Source: Aquitalea aquatilis (lineage in GTDB: Bacteria; Pseudomonadota; Gammaproteobacteria; Burkholderiales; Chromobacteriaceae). Taken from it: DNA of 64,000 nucleotides. The stretch covers positions 3,410,001-3,474,000 of the forward strand of contig NZ_CP039731.1 in NCBI RefSeq assembly GCF_005155025.1, read 5' to 3'. Made by a program: the position numbers and the translations under genes. Position 1 is the first letter of the stretch. The number at the start of each line of letters is the position of its first letter. Shown in pieces: positions 9,125-18,594 of this stretch. Under the pieces are notes generated by a model. The model was given only the letters and a program-made list of their open reading frames with translations, made no database searches and was not told where the DNA came from.

Positions 9125-11094
9125 GTCAGGCCTATACCCCAAAAGTAGGAATGCGGTTCGTTATTTATGGCTGCGAATTCGAAATCACGTACGTAGCCCA
9201 TGGCTGGGTACGCTATGCCGCGGCAATCGGTGGAAAACCTTACCGCATCCCTTATGAGCGCTTCATGGAGATGCAAGGGTCCGGCTCTCTGCAGATTCAA
9301 TTACAAGAGGCAGCTCGGCTCTCAGCAAAAGACCACACTTTGAAAGTTTCGGAGCAAACCGAGGAAGAAACACAGGCCACGATTCGAAGAGCCCGCTACG
9401 TTGAGGCAGCCATAGCACAGTTAACCCACCCTCGTTCAATCAAGCAGCTTACTGCATTTATCCCCGCGTTGGCTTACCAGTTGGAGGATGTAACCCCACC
9501 CAGCCCGCGAACGGTTTGCCTATGGGTGAAAAAATACTTTGATGCAGGCCGTATTGCTACCACATTTGTTAGCCAAAAATGTAAACGGGGCAACCGCACG
9601 CTGCGATTTCCACCGGATGTAGAAATTTTAATCACCGAGGGTATTCAGCAGGTTTATCTACAACCAGAGCGACGGGACTGCAAAGACGTCTTGGTGTTTA
9701 TTGTTGGCAGACTCGCCGAGCTGGGAATGCTGACCAAAGAGGTGTCATCTCTTCGGCTACCAACGCTACGCACAATACAGCGAAGGGTGAAAGCACTCGA
9801 TCCCTACGTCGTAGCACGGGCACGGCACGGTAAAGAAGCTGCGGAGCGGGTCGCACGTGCAGCCGGTAGGCAGATCATCAGCCCCAGAGCAATGTTCCTG
9901 GTCCAGATTGATACCCACTACTTGGACATCACCCTCCTAGATCCGGACACCGGAGAAGTTATCGGTCGACCATACCTAGTTTGCATCATTGATGTGTACA
10001 CACGGGCAATCGTAGGGGTTTACATCAGCATGCTGCCACCATCGGCCACAACTACCTTAGCGGCCGTCAAGGACATGCTGACCCGGCTCGCTCGAGGGCT
10101 GCCAGGCGGCATTCCAGTCAAAATCATCCCGGACAATGGCATTGAGTTCAAAAACTCGGCCTTCGTCAGATTGTGCGCTCGACTAGGGATCATTATCAAT
10201 CCTGCCGAGATTCGTGACCCCAACGATAAGCCTCATATCGAATCGTTTTTCCGCACTTTGACCTATTTTCTCGTCCAAAAGTGTGCAGGAACAACCTTTT
10301 CCAATCCCGCCGCCCGTGGGGATTATGACTCGCACCGTAAGGCTGCCTTAATCCTCGAAAAATTGATCGAGTACATCAACGAATGGATCGACAATGTGTA
10401 CCACCAAACCATTCACTCTCGTACCGGTCGAGCACCAATCCTTGCCTGGAAGGATGCCACTCAAAATTGGGAAGCACCGATCTTCGAAACTGGTGAAATT
10501 GATGCAATTGCCCGTCGCCCTGAAACACGCACAATCCATCGCGGGCGTGTTGTTGTTGACCACATTGAATACTTTTCACATGCACTCGCAACACTGGAAG
10601 CACTCAAGGAAACACGCGTCACTGTACTAGTCAATGAACTGGATCTTCATGAAGTCTATATCGAGCACCCGTCTGAGCGCGGTGTACTGATCCGCGCCGA
10701 ATCCACAAATCCCGACTACACACACGGGCTGACTTGGCATGAACATCAGGAAGCTCAAAAGATCAAGGCAGCCCTAACTGAATCGGACCGACAACGCCTG
10801 GGTCCCTACTGCGATCTTCTAGCACGGTGGACCTTGTTTCAGAAGATCCAAGCAGACTCCGCCTTGGCACGACGTCAGATTGCCCGCCTCACCAATGGCA
10901 AGGGACGGCAGCAACCTCAGTTGCCAGGACATGCTGTTGAGGCTTTATCCCATTCCTCCTTGGCGTTGCAGCAGACCATTACACCTGCCTTACCAGAACT
11001 TCTGGCGACACAACTCCCTTCCATCTCTGAAGACTTGCCATCAGCAGCAGCTGGCAATGCAGTAACCACTTACGAAGTCATCGATCTGGAGTAA
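9121..11094 (+). CDS. tnsB: TnsB-like DDE transposase
   Basis: This 657-aa integrase-core transposase catalyses 3' end cleavage and strand transfer. It has an N-terminal helical DNA-binding part, then an rve domain with the acidic triad D264 (QIDTHYLDI), D338 (IIPDNGIEF) and E374 (DKPHIESFF). A C-terminal beta-barrel and tail for TnsC contact follow. It starts in the overlapping ATGA of tnsA. The coding frame is open with all catalytic residues present, so it could be active. Confidence 0.92.
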   Translation: MSQAYTPKVGMRFVIYGCEFEITYVAHGWVRYAAAIGGKPYRIPYERFMEMQGSGSLQIQLQEAARLSAKDHTLKVSEQTEEETQATIRRARYVEAAIAQLTHPRSIKQLTAFIPALAYQLEDVTPPSPRTVCLWVKKYFDAGRIATTFVSQKCKRGNRTLRFPPDVEILITEGIQQVYLQPERRDCKDVLVFIVGRLAELGMLTKEVSSLRLPTLRTIQRRVKALDPYVVARARHGKEAAERVARAAGRQIISPRAMFLVQIDTHYLDITLLDPDTGEVIGRPYLVCIIDVYTRAIVGVYISMLPPSATTTLAAVKDMLTRLARGLPGGIPVKIIPDNGIEFKNSAFVRLCARLGIIINPAEIRDPNDKPHIESFFRTLTYFLVQKCAGTTFSNPAARGDYDSHRKAALILEKLIEYINEWIDNVYHQTIHSRTGRAPILAWKDATQNWEAPIFETGEIDAIARRPETRTIHRGRVVVDHIEYFSHALATLEALKETRVTVLVNELDLHEVYIEHPSERGVLIRAESTNPDYTHGLTWHEHQEAQKIKAALTESDRQRLGPYCDLLARWTLFQKIQADSALARRQIARLTNGKGRQQPQLPGHAVEALSHSSLALQQTITPALPELLATQLPSISEDLPSAAAGNAVTTYEVIDLE

Positions 11095-11099
11095 AAATC

Positions 11100-12068
11100 A
11101 TGGAACAAAGCTCAAAAGAACCCGGCGGCTCGCCAGTCGAACGCGTTGCACGCCTAGATAAGGCGATTGTGCGCCATACAGACTTCGATCATGCCATCCA
11201 GGGAATTCAAAATGCCATTCTTCAATCGTCACATTACCGCGAAGCAGTCGGATGCATGCTACTGGCCGACGGTGGCATGGGTAAAACCATAGCCTGCAAT
11301 ATCGTCATGGCTGGCTTCAAAGGTGGAGTTGTAGTTGAAGATGGGCTGGAAGTCACCAAAAGGCCGGCCTTCTACTTGGAAGCCCCTGCTCCCGCCACCG
11401 TTAAAGCAGTTGCAGCAATGATGCTCAGCAAACTTGGTGATCCACGCCCCCTGTTGGGTAGTACGCCGCATATGACCGAGCGACTTATCAGATTGCTGAA
11501 GGCGTGCGGAACGCAAGTCATTTTTCTAGACGAATTTCACAATCTCTTGAAAATCGGGAAAAGATCGACCTCTGTCAACACGGAGGTTTGCCGTTGGTTA
11601 CGTAACATCGTTAACGAGTCCGGAGTAACAATCTGTTTGATTGGCACGCCCGATTGTGCGTTGATCATTGATTCAGATATACAGTTTTCCAGACGTTTCA
11701 AATACAAATTTCACCTAAAACCACTAAAACCAGGCACGACCGAAGATAAAGGCTCTCTGCAGATATTCCTTGAACGTATCTGTCACGAAGCTGTTCGCCG
11801 TGTCGGGCTGGATCATATGCCAGCACTTGGCAACCAGGTAGAGTCACTAAGAATTTATGCTGCCACCAGCGGCAATCCAGAATTCATTATGTTCTTAATT
11901 AAACAGGCACTACTCATTGCATTGCGGGAAAATAGAAACGCTGTCGATATTGAAGACTTTGCGCGTGCCTGGGACCTCGGCATCACCAGTACAGTGAGTA
12001 TTGCTCGGGACAATCCCTTTAGAATGTCGGAAGGTCAGCTATCCTCGGTATTTCGGAGGATGAAATGA
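11100..12068 (+). CDS. tnsC: TnsC/TniB-like AAA+ transposition regulator
   Basis: This 322-aa ATPase passes the target signal from TniQ to the transposase. Walker A is ADGGMGKT at residues 56-63 and Walker B is VIFLDEF around 140-146, followed by a sensor-type LIGTPD. It lies 5 bases after tnsB and overlaps the next gene by 4 bases. The length fits TniB-like TnsC proteins, which are shorter than Tn7 TnsC. Confidence 0.9.
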   Translation: MEQSSKEPGGSPVERVARLDKAIVRHTDFDHAIQGIQNAILQSSHYREAVGCMLLADGGMGKTIACNIVMAGFKGGVVVEDGLEVTKRPAFYLEAPAPATVKAVAAMMLSKLGDPRPLLGSTPHMTERLIRLLKACGTQVIFLDEFHNLLKIGKRSTSVNTEVCRWLRNIVNESGVTICLIGTPDCALIIDSDIQFSRRFKYKFHLKPLKPGTTEDKGSLQIFLERICHEAVRRVGLDHMPALGNQVESLRIYAATSGNPEFIMFLIKQALLIALRENRNAVDIEDFARAWDLGITSTVSIARDNPFRMSEGQLSSVFRRMK

Positions 12069-12667
12069 TACAACATCCACTGCCGATTCGGCCCATTCCC
12101 TATGGGGATGAATCACCGGCCAGTCTCTTGATACGCGCTGCAGAGAACAATGGTTTCGTCAGCGTCCTGCAATTACTTTCAGCCTACAGATTTCCATCCC
12201 AGAGTGATGAGTGGCTAGTTGCATCATTTGTCGATCAAACCCGTTTTGCCAAGATTATTCACGCGATGGGCTTGCATACAGATTGCATCAGTTTGGCCTA
12301 TCGTCGGACGGGACCAACTAGTAAATCGCCACGCGAGATGAATGGTATGGGTCTGCCTGAACGACTCTTTCGCAATGGAGCCAATGTATATTGCCCGGAA
12401 TGCCTTAAAGAACAGCCTTACTGGCGTAAAGGGTGGTCAATCCTACCAATCACAACGTGCAATAAACATGGTTGTCGTCTATTACAGGATTGCCCCTTAT
12501 GCAAACAGCCATTATCCCTAACCAGAAACCGCATATTGCATTGCTCATGTGGACATGATCTCCGCCAGGGAAAGGCGGAGATGGCCGATCCCAAAGGCAC
12601 TCAGTGGTGGCTCTCCCTCATCGCTGCGCAAAACCAAGATGCACTAGACCGGATGCTGTCGTTCTAG
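12065..12667 (+). CDS. tniQ: TniQ/TnsD-like target selector, N-terminal part ended by an amber codon
   Basis: This 200-aa frame has the TniQ start pattern PIRPIPYGDESPASLLIRAA and a zinc-binding region: YCPECLKE, TTCNKHGCRLL, DCPLCKQ and HCSCGHDL. TniQ proteins choose the insertion target and recruit TnsC. Translation stops at TAG (12665-12667), but the same frame continues open to 14149. The two pieces are therefore probably one 694-residue TnsD-like gene broken by a point nonsense mutation. The alternative is a genuine short TniQ followed by a separate gene. Confidence 0.8.
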   Translation: MIQHPLPIRPIPYGDESPASLLIRAAENNGFVSVLQLLSAYRFPSQSDEWLVASFVDQTRFAKIIHAMGLHTDCISLAYRRTGPTSKSPREMNGMGLPERLFRNGANVYCPECLKEQPYWRKGWSILPITTCNKHGCRLLQDCPLCKQPLSLTRNRILHCSCGHDLRQGKAEMADPKGTQWWLSLIAAQNQDALDRMLSF

Positions 12668-12673
12668 TCGGCA

Positions 12674-14149
12674 TTGCGAGAGGTCGATGGATTAGAAGAT
12701 AGCACCACTGCAGAGGGGTGGCGTCTTCACACCACGATGAAATGGTGGCATGGCGACAGATGCATTGATGAAGTTCTAGCCATAATTGAACCCCGTTCCC
12801 CGTACATTCATCCACGGCTTCAACTGTTACCCTTTCTTCGCGAAAGGGGTGATTTATGCGAATTTGCTAAACAAGTATTGAATAGACACTCAACCTTCAC
12901 ATTCGCTCCCAATCCAAGGCAGCATGAAGGTCAGTTAAACCAAGAGGAAGCTGCAGCAACATTCGGAATAACACCGTGGCACATAAGAAGAATGATTAAA
13001 GCCGGCCAAATAAATTTCATTACAGCTCATCTTGGTCGAGCAAAATTGATCTCGCCGAACGAGATTGAGCGGGTTCTGCGCCAATTAAGTGCAACGCAAC
13101 AAAATGATCGTACCCATCAGAAACTATCTGGTCGCCATAGTTTGACAGGGATCATTCAAAATATCCTTTCAGGTTACGCACGCACAGATGGATATGACCT
13201 AGCGGAAGGACTACTGACATTACAATTCTCCGGCATGGTTGAGATGGTGTCATCTGATCCAGATTGGCTGGCCATCCCGGCAATAGCTACAAAGTTGGGC
13301 ATGCACCCGGTCGTCGTTTGGAACATTATCAAGCATCGACTTCTACCAGCGCAGCAGAAAATAATAGGAAGAAGTAAGAAGAATGTAGTCCATATCAAAG
13401 ACATAGAGGCATTCGAAGCCAGTTTTGTAACTGCAGGCCGATTAGCACGATCAGTAGGAGCTAGTCAAATTACATTCGCGCATAAACTCATGCACATGGA
13501 AATAAGGCCAATAGCAGGTCCCAGTATTGACGGAACAATTGTATATATTTTCAGAAAAACAGACTTGCAATGCGTAGATTTAAGTGATCTAAAGTCGCAA
13601 AATAAATTTAAAGCACCACCAGGTCGAAGACACAAGAGCTTAAAAGATGGAGCACCTTCAGGACTTCTTCTTACAGAGGTAACAAAATTATTAGGGCTGA
13701 ACAATATTCAACAGACACTCATGCTGGTGAAAAAAGGAATTCTGGAAAAGCAACCATCAATCGAACGTGCTGTTCGCATCACGGAAAAATCCGTCGCCCA
13801 GCTAACCCAAACGCTGTCAGACCCGAACTTAGTCGACATAAATGAGGCGATAAACATACTAAATACAACTGAAACAATACTATATTTGCAATGGGTACAT
13901 ACTGGCGCGATGAAAGTATTAGATTTTGTACACTGGAGATTCGTTCGTAAAGATGAGCTCCAATATGTTTTGGAGTTACAAGAAAATTACTACACTGCAT
14001 CACAAGCTGGAACATTTCTCAACGTTCATCGAAGCCACGTCCCAAATCTTGAACGAAAAGGATTGATTAAATCGTTAATCCTTGAAGGGAAAAGACGTTT
14101 ACGACTTTACCTCCGAGAAGATGTGGAAGCACTTGCAATAGTGCGATAA
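12674..14149 (+). CDS. C-terminal continuation of the TniQ/TnsD-like protein, multi-HTH
   Basis: This frame is in phase with the TniQ gene and is separated from it only by the amber codon. There is no ribosome binding site at the TTG (12674); the first ATG is at 12737. It contains several helix-turn-helix or excisionase-like units, for example LNQEEAAATFGITPWHIRRM, IPAIATKLGMHPVVVWNIIK, LLLTEVTKLLGLNN and TASQAGTFLNVHRSHVPNL. Such a serial DNA-reading tail is what a site-specific TnsD-type selector would need. If it is not translated, the element has lost its targeting protein. Its AT content is higher than that of tnsB. Confidence 0.65.
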   Translation: MREVDGLEDSTTAEGWRLHTTMKWWHGDRCIDEVLAIIEPRSPYIHPRLQLLPFLRERGDLCEFAKQVLNRHSTFTFAPNPRQHEGQLNQEEAAATFGITPWHIRRMIKAGQINFITAHLGRAKLISPNEIERVLRQLSATQQNDRTHQKLSGRHSLTGIIQNILSGYARTDGYDLAEGLLTLQFSGMVEMVSSDPDWLAIPAIATKLGMHPVVVWNIIKHRLLPAQQKIIGRSKKNVVHIKDIEAFEASFVTAGRLARSVGASQITFAHKLMHMEIRPIAGPSIDGTIVYIFRKTDLQCVDLSDLKSQNKFKAPPGRRHKSLKDGAPSGLLLTEVTKLLGLNNIQQTLMLVKKGILEKQPSIERAVRITEKSVAQLTQTLSDPNLVDINEAINILNTTETILYLQWVHTGAMKVLDFVHWRFVRKDELQYVLELQENYYTASQAGTFLNVHRSHVPNLERKGLIKSLILEGKRRLRLYLREDVEALAIVR

Positions 14150-14178
14150 AAAAGAGGGAGGCTTAGCTTCCCTCTTTT
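14150..14178. terminator. Bidirectional hairpin terminator
   Basis: The arms AAAAGAGGGA (14150-14159) and TCCCTCTTTT (14169-14178) are perfectly complementary around a 9-base loop. The A and T tracts make it usable in both directions, between the convergent TniQ/TnsD-like and exonuclease genes. Confidence 0.85.
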
Positions 14179-14666
14179 ACTTTCTTTTGCCTTCGTTGAT
14201 CCATCCACGCCAACCAACCTGCACGGTGCGCTTGCGCATCATAGAAAGCATGATGCCATGGCCGCTCCTCTGTATGGTATTGCTCAACAGCTTGGTGATA
14301 GACCCCTGTATCAATCAGAGGCCGCAAATCGAACCACCCTGACAAGTTATTTGGGCATTCACCACCAAATTCTCTGATGAGTACCTCTCGGTCAACCTGG
14401 GAGTCACATGCGATCGTTACACTACGTGGCAACATTGAGAACCAGCCACGAAGCCTATCTTGCACGTCAACCCGATACATACAGGCTTCATCAATAAATC
14501 CAAGTTGTGGCAAGACGGCGGACTTAACGAAGGAATTGCATTTCGATTGGTCAAAGTCTTTCACTTCCAAGTACAATTTGTACTGCCCATCCTCAGTGAC
14601 CATACCAATGCTGATCATTTCCCTATCGATCAAATTAGTCAGTTCTGTGTCCAAAAAAATTAGCAT
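14163..14666 (-). CDS. DEDDh-family 3'-5' exonuclease
   Basis: This 167-aa protein opens with MLIFLDTELTN, the first acidic motif (DxE) of DEDD exonucleases. A middle motif ACDSQVDREV and a terminal HHAFYDAQAHRAGW supply the later acidic residues and the histidine. It resembles the Rv2179c-like stand-alone exoribonuclease group. It converges on the Tn7-like module and is probably cargo. AAAGG 6 bases before the ATG is the ribosome binding site and lies inside a TTTCACCGGTGA palindrome. The exact substrate (RNA or DNA) cannot be told from the sequence. Confidence 0.75.
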   Translation of the reverse strand: MLIFLDTELTNLIDREMISIGMVTEDGQYKLYLEVKDFDQSKCNSFVKSAVLPQLGFIDEACMYRVDVQDRLRGWFSMLPRSVTIACDSQVDREVLIREFGGECPNNLSGWFDLRPLIDTGVYHQAVEQYHTEERPWHHAFYDAQAHRAGWLAWMDQRRQKKVKEGS

Positions 14667-15080
14667 GCAAGCCTTTCACCGGTGAGTTTCATTATCCTCG
14701 CATTTTTCTCAGCGACAAACACTACCACGCATATTAGCAATATTCATTCTTATCATTCACATATGAGTAGTCAAGGTACAACAGATTTTTTAAATCTTCC
14801 AACAACGTTTCCCTTGATATCTATCTTGGAGTTAGCCTCCTGAAAACCCCTCAGCATGTCAAAATAATTGACAACAATTTTTACAAATGCCAATAGAATT
14901 GACATCAGGCCATGAACCTAACAAGATCACGTACTACAGTATGATCTTATCAGGAGTAGTTCCACGGGATGCCACTGAGCAACATCCAAACTGACGGGTC
15001 AACGTTCCTATGTGCATTCTTGCGAACTGCCCCATGCAACTGTTGCAAATAAACAAACAATTAGCTGAGTGAACTAAAAA
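14667..15080. promoter_or_regulatory. AT-rich intergenic region with inverted repeats
   Basis: No gene is seen here. It holds a TTTCACCGGTGA palindrome (14674-14685) just upstream of the exonuclease. There is an inverted pair TGTCAA/TTGACA (14857-14862, 14868-14873), a third TTGACA at 14899, and AAGATCA (14923-14929) facing TGATCTT (14942-14948). These could be promoter or operator elements of the gene at 15081, or a transposon-end remnant; I cannot decide which. Confidence 0.35.
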
Positions 15081-16253
15081 ATGAACACAAATATAAAAGA
15101 AAGAATTCGAATATTAATAGGAGCCATGGGGGATGATGAATTCGAGAGATTTATGAGCGATCTGCTACCACGTATCTTTCCTGGTTTTGATAAACTTGAG
15201 CCATCATTTAACTTCATTGGAAAAACAACTAAGGGAAAATGTGATGCTCATGTCTACCATGCCCATGACGATACTTACACACCAATCATTTGCACAACCA
15301 GGCAGTCAGGCCTTTCGCAAAAAATACTGGAAGACATCTCAAAACTGTCTACCACGAAATTCTCCAAAAAAATACAGAGAGTTTTGCTTTGCATAAACAG
15401 CTCATTGAAGGATGAGGTTGAAGAGTATAGAGCTGCATGCAGGGAAAGAGGCTGGGAACTGGAGGCGCTTTCCTTGGAAAGCCTTACTAGGCATACTATA
15501 AGCCAGTATGATTTACTACACATATACTTCAACGAAGCATACCAAAAACCAGATAGTGCTGTGCAAGGAGAATTTAGAAGATTCGACTGTGGAGAAAGGA
15601 TCGCGGAAGCCAGAAATGACATAAACAAATCAATTAGCGAGCTGATAGAACTGATTGACTTTCCAAGCGAAAGAGAATGGCATTTTATTGAAAATAAAGA
15701 ACACGAAATTTGTGAAAAATACATAACGAAGTTATCCATCCTCACTGGAGTATCATCCTCATGGGTAAAGCATGGAACTTATGTAAAATATCCAGCAGAT
15801 ATTTTGTACGATAATCATATAGAGAAAATCGATGCCATCCCCAGTGATAAAATATCATCATACATGATGATTGAACCGGAAAGCATGAGCATTTCCCTAA
15901 TAGTACAAAAATCAGAATATAACTGGGGGGTTTATCTTTTTGGCTTCACTCTTGATTTCTGGCGGTGGGTTGGGGATGAATATCACATTCCGCTAATTTA
16001 TCAACTACTTGAGCATATTAATAATAAGTTAAAAACACCCTACGGCAGGGTTGTAACAAAAGAATTGCTTCAAGAGATACGCTCAGGGCAGACTCATCCT
16101 TCCTATATCATAAAAAAATCTGGAAACATGCATTACTGGTTTGATGATCTTTTTGATTTGCATCACAAATACCCAATTGCGAAGGAACAATACAAGCATC
16201 ATGGAGAGTGGTTTGTACGTCTTCAGCAATCATTTCTCAGGTATGCGGCATAA
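15081..16253 (+). CDS. Putative defence protein with N-terminal Mrr-like nuclease domain
   Basis: In this 390-aa protein the first ~130 residues look like a restriction-endonuclease-like fold: DDEFERFMSDLLPRIFPGF, KGKCDAHVYH and PIICTTRQ. This is the E...D...(I)CTT pattern found at the N-terminus of several nuclease-fused NTPase defence proteins. The usual ExK is replaced by CTTR, so catalysis is uncertain. The C-terminal two thirds are unrecognised. It is strongly AT-rich and lies 22 bases before a DUF4365-like gene on the same strand, suggesting a two-gene unit. Confidence 0.55.
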   Translation: MNTNIKERIRILIGAMGDDEFERFMSDLLPRIFPGFDKLEPSFNFIGKTTKGKCDAHVYHAHDDTYTPIICTTRQSGLSQKILEDISKLSTTKFSKKIQRVLLCINSSLKDEVEEYRAACRERGWELEALSLESLTRHTISQYDLLHIYFNEAYQKPDSAVQGEFRRFDCGERIAEARNDINKSISELIELIDFPSEREWHFIENKEHEICEKYITKLSILTGVSSSWVKHGTYVKYPADILYDNHIEKIDAIPSDKISSYMMIEPESMSISLIVQKSEYNWGVYLFGFTLDFWRWVGDEYHIPLIYQLLEHINNKLKTPYGRVVTKELLQEIRSGQTHPSYIIKKSGNMHYWFDDLFDLHHKYPIAKEQYKHHGEWFVRLQQSFLRYAA

Positions 16254-16275
16254 AACTATAGACTGCAAATTTTTG

Positions 16276-18228
16276 ATGGCAAAATCCAACAGCATTGAAA
16301 GATCAGAAATGGATGCTTACGAAGACAAACTTCCAGGCGTGTCGCTCGCACAGGACATCGGGTCTAGAGCTGTAGAACAATTCTTATCTACACGGCCTGA
16401 CTCTTGGATAGTCAATACTCTTGGTGGGGATAACGACTTTGGAATTGATGCTCAAATTCAGTTAAAAACCAGCGCAACAGCTGGGAAGGTTTGCAACTTA
16501 TTTCATGCACAAATAAAAGGAGGTCAAACTTCCTTTTCAGGGAAAAACCACGTCTATGTAGATTTGAAAGTATCCACACTAAATTATTTCCAACGCATCA
16601 CAAGTATTATTTTACTTATATATGTAGACTTTTCCGAAAGTCCGCCAAAATCATATTTCTTACCAATACATGAAGAAATTATACGATTGATAGGGGATGA
16701 ACTAAGCTTCCCCAAAGAAGACAAGAAGAAAAGAATAAAAATAAGCAAAGAAAACATACTAAACAAAGAGTATGATATTGCTCCTCAACTAAATGAATAC
16801 ACAAAGGAGGTAGTAAAATTACGCGCATCTATCTATCAGCAAGGCGGTTACCGTTTTCTGAAAAAGGACAAAAACGAAAATAATTTCAATTTTCATACAA
16901 AAGGACTCGAACCTGTCAGAAAAGTTACGGATGAGTATTTCATGCGTTCTGAAAGGCGTGTAAGAATAGATGCCTTCCTTCCATTGTACCCAAATGGAAC
17001 AGCAAGTTGTCTCATTGTTGTTTCATTGCCAGGCCTCAATGAATGCATGATAACTCTTAGCCGTGACAATTTAGTCAAAACGCTATTTCAAGCAAGCTTT
17101 TCCCCTCCCACGTCGGAGGGAAGATCATTCATAGTCGGTAGACCATGTTCGATATCCGAAAATTACCTTCTACAAATTGGAAACTGTCGGTTATTTTTAC
17201 CATCAGACGCAATGGAAGAATTTTGTGACATTGTTGATGACTTATCAAATGAATATTTGGCAAGGATGAGAAAAATTGAATACCTCGTTGGTGCGGAATA
17301 CTATCCTTTATCTTCATCAGAAAAACTTGGATATAAAGTCGCCAGAGTTCCTCGCTGGCTATGGGCTAGAATTCAAGGACTTGCCGAGGATTTCCGCTAC
17401 GACGAAGGTGAAAGTGAATGGCATATTTTCGATTACGACAGATACGCTTTAAGAATTGTTAGTCGAGATGCCGCTGGACGGTTAGTTGAGAATGCTATTT
17501 TATGGCCAGAGCGGGCTGACTCATATAATTTCCATGTGCCTGATAGAGATGTATGGCTAGTGTGGAGGCCACCACATGATAGATTTAATGAAGTTACTAT
17601 CGACAACATGTGGGACATCCCGACTACGGAGGACTTTTTAACTACAAAATTAATTCCCAAAGCGTATTCGTACTATGAAAATCCTAAACCTCGATCATTC
17701 TGGTTCAACCTACTACATAAAAATAGTGCCAAACCAACTGTCACGAATGATGATCTTGAACAATTTGGCGTAGCGTTAGGAAGGAAATATTGGCTTGAAG
17801 GGCGCACCGCCCCGGTAGCAAAAAATATTTACCAGATTTGCAGTGAAATGCAAATTTTCTTTCATTGTTCCAGTACAAATATTTACTTAACAAATGAAGG
17901 GCGGAGGGGAATTTACCTTGGCTTGGCCTTACTTCTCGAATGTTGCAATGGCATTGAACTTGGCTATTTGCGTGGAAATTTAAATTTCATCACCGCTCAA
18001 AACCCCATAAAGGCTGCTGAGAATTTGCGCGAACAGGCTCAAAGCATAGATAGTGGAACAACTAACTATTTTGAAATCGATCTAGTGCTTAGATCATATA
18101 TTCATGCACTAAAATCTGATTTAAGTCTGACATTAAAAAAATCCGAAGAGGTATTGCATCATTTGGCTGAAACTATTGATGTTTACCAAAGAGCATCTCT
18201 AATAAAAAAGTACAGCCAACTTAGCTAG
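16276..18228 (+). CDS. DUF4365-domain protein, putative defence gene
   Basis: With the ATG at 16276 this is a 650-aa protein; the frame is open from 16141, but an earlier start would overlap the upstream gene. Residues ~25-150 match DUF4365: SWIVNTLGGDNDFGIDAQIQ, FHAQIKGG, then KVSTLNYFQRI and ILLIYVDFS. The acidic residue and QxK match a PD-(D/E)XK nuclease core. The remaining ~480 residues are not recognised. The pairing with the Mrr-like gene upstream and the low GC suggest an acquired defence cassette. Ribosome binding is weak for every candidate start. Confidence 0.6.
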   Translation: MAKSNSIERSEMDAYEDKLPGVSLAQDIGSRAVEQFLSTRPDSWIVNTLGGDNDFGIDAQIQLKTSATAGKVCNLFHAQIKGGQTSFSGKNHVYVDLKVSTLNYFQRITSIILLIYVDFSESPPKSYFLPIHEEIIRLIGDELSFPKEDKKKRIKISKENILNKEYDIAPQLNEYTKEVVKLRASIYQQGGYRFLKKDKNENNFNFHTKGLEPVRKVTDEYFMRSERRVRIDAFLPLYPNGTASCLIVVSLPGLNECMITLSRDNLVKTLFQASFSPPTSEGRSFIVGRPCSISENYLLQIGNCRLFLPSDAMEEFCDIVDDLSNEYLARMRKIEYLVGAEYYPLSSSEKLGYKVARVPRWLWARIQGLAEDFRYDEGESEWHIFDYDRYALRIVSRDAAGRLVENAILWPERADSYNFHVPDRDVWLVWRPPHDRFNEVTIDNMWDIPTTEDFLTTKLIPKAYSYYENPKPRSFWFNLLHKNSAKPTVTNDDLEQFGVALGRKYWLEGRTAPVAKNIYQICSEMQIFFHCSSTNIYLTNEGRRGIYLGLALLLECCNGIELGYLRGNLNFITAQNPIKAAENLREQAQSIDSGTTNYFEIDLVLRSYIHALKSDLSLTLKKSEEVLHHLAETIDVYQRASLIKKYSQLS

Positions 18229-18594
18229 TAAGTTCATAGGGCAGGATTCCCTACAGGAACCGGGGCAGTCCACCAAGGGTGCACCGTCCGTTTCATGGAG
18301 TCCTTGCCGTATGTCCGACGCCGGCGCGGCCGCCATCTGCCAAGTCAACATGTACCTCGTCCCTATCAGGGAGTAAGTGGGCGGCAAAACAGCTAAAGAT
18401 CTGAGTTTAGATAGTCGCTAGATTGGTGCCGGGGCGACTCTATGGCGATAGTGACAACGTCATTGCGATTTTTGTACCATCACACCACTTCTCGACGCCA
18501 TAAAACCTATTCGGAGGGGCCAGTTCTTGTTGACCGCCATGCCAGTTACAACTGACCACGACGCAGGCGCCCGCCGACCAAGGAACATCGTAAA
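18229..18594. other. Intergenic region without a gene
   Basis: 366 bases separate the AT-rich pair from a gene of clearly higher GC content. The base composition changes within this stretch, so it is probably a junction between two acquired segments. I see no terminator hairpin and no convincing ORF. AAGGAA lies 9 bases before the next ATG. Confidence 0.5.

Noticed and set aside
7443-14904. Possible inverted ends of the Tn7-like element (TCAATTAATTGGCATT near 7447 and its near-complement near 14884)
   Set aside because: The match needs a gap, is AT-rich, and no matching target duplication or repeat array was found, so the boundaries are not called.
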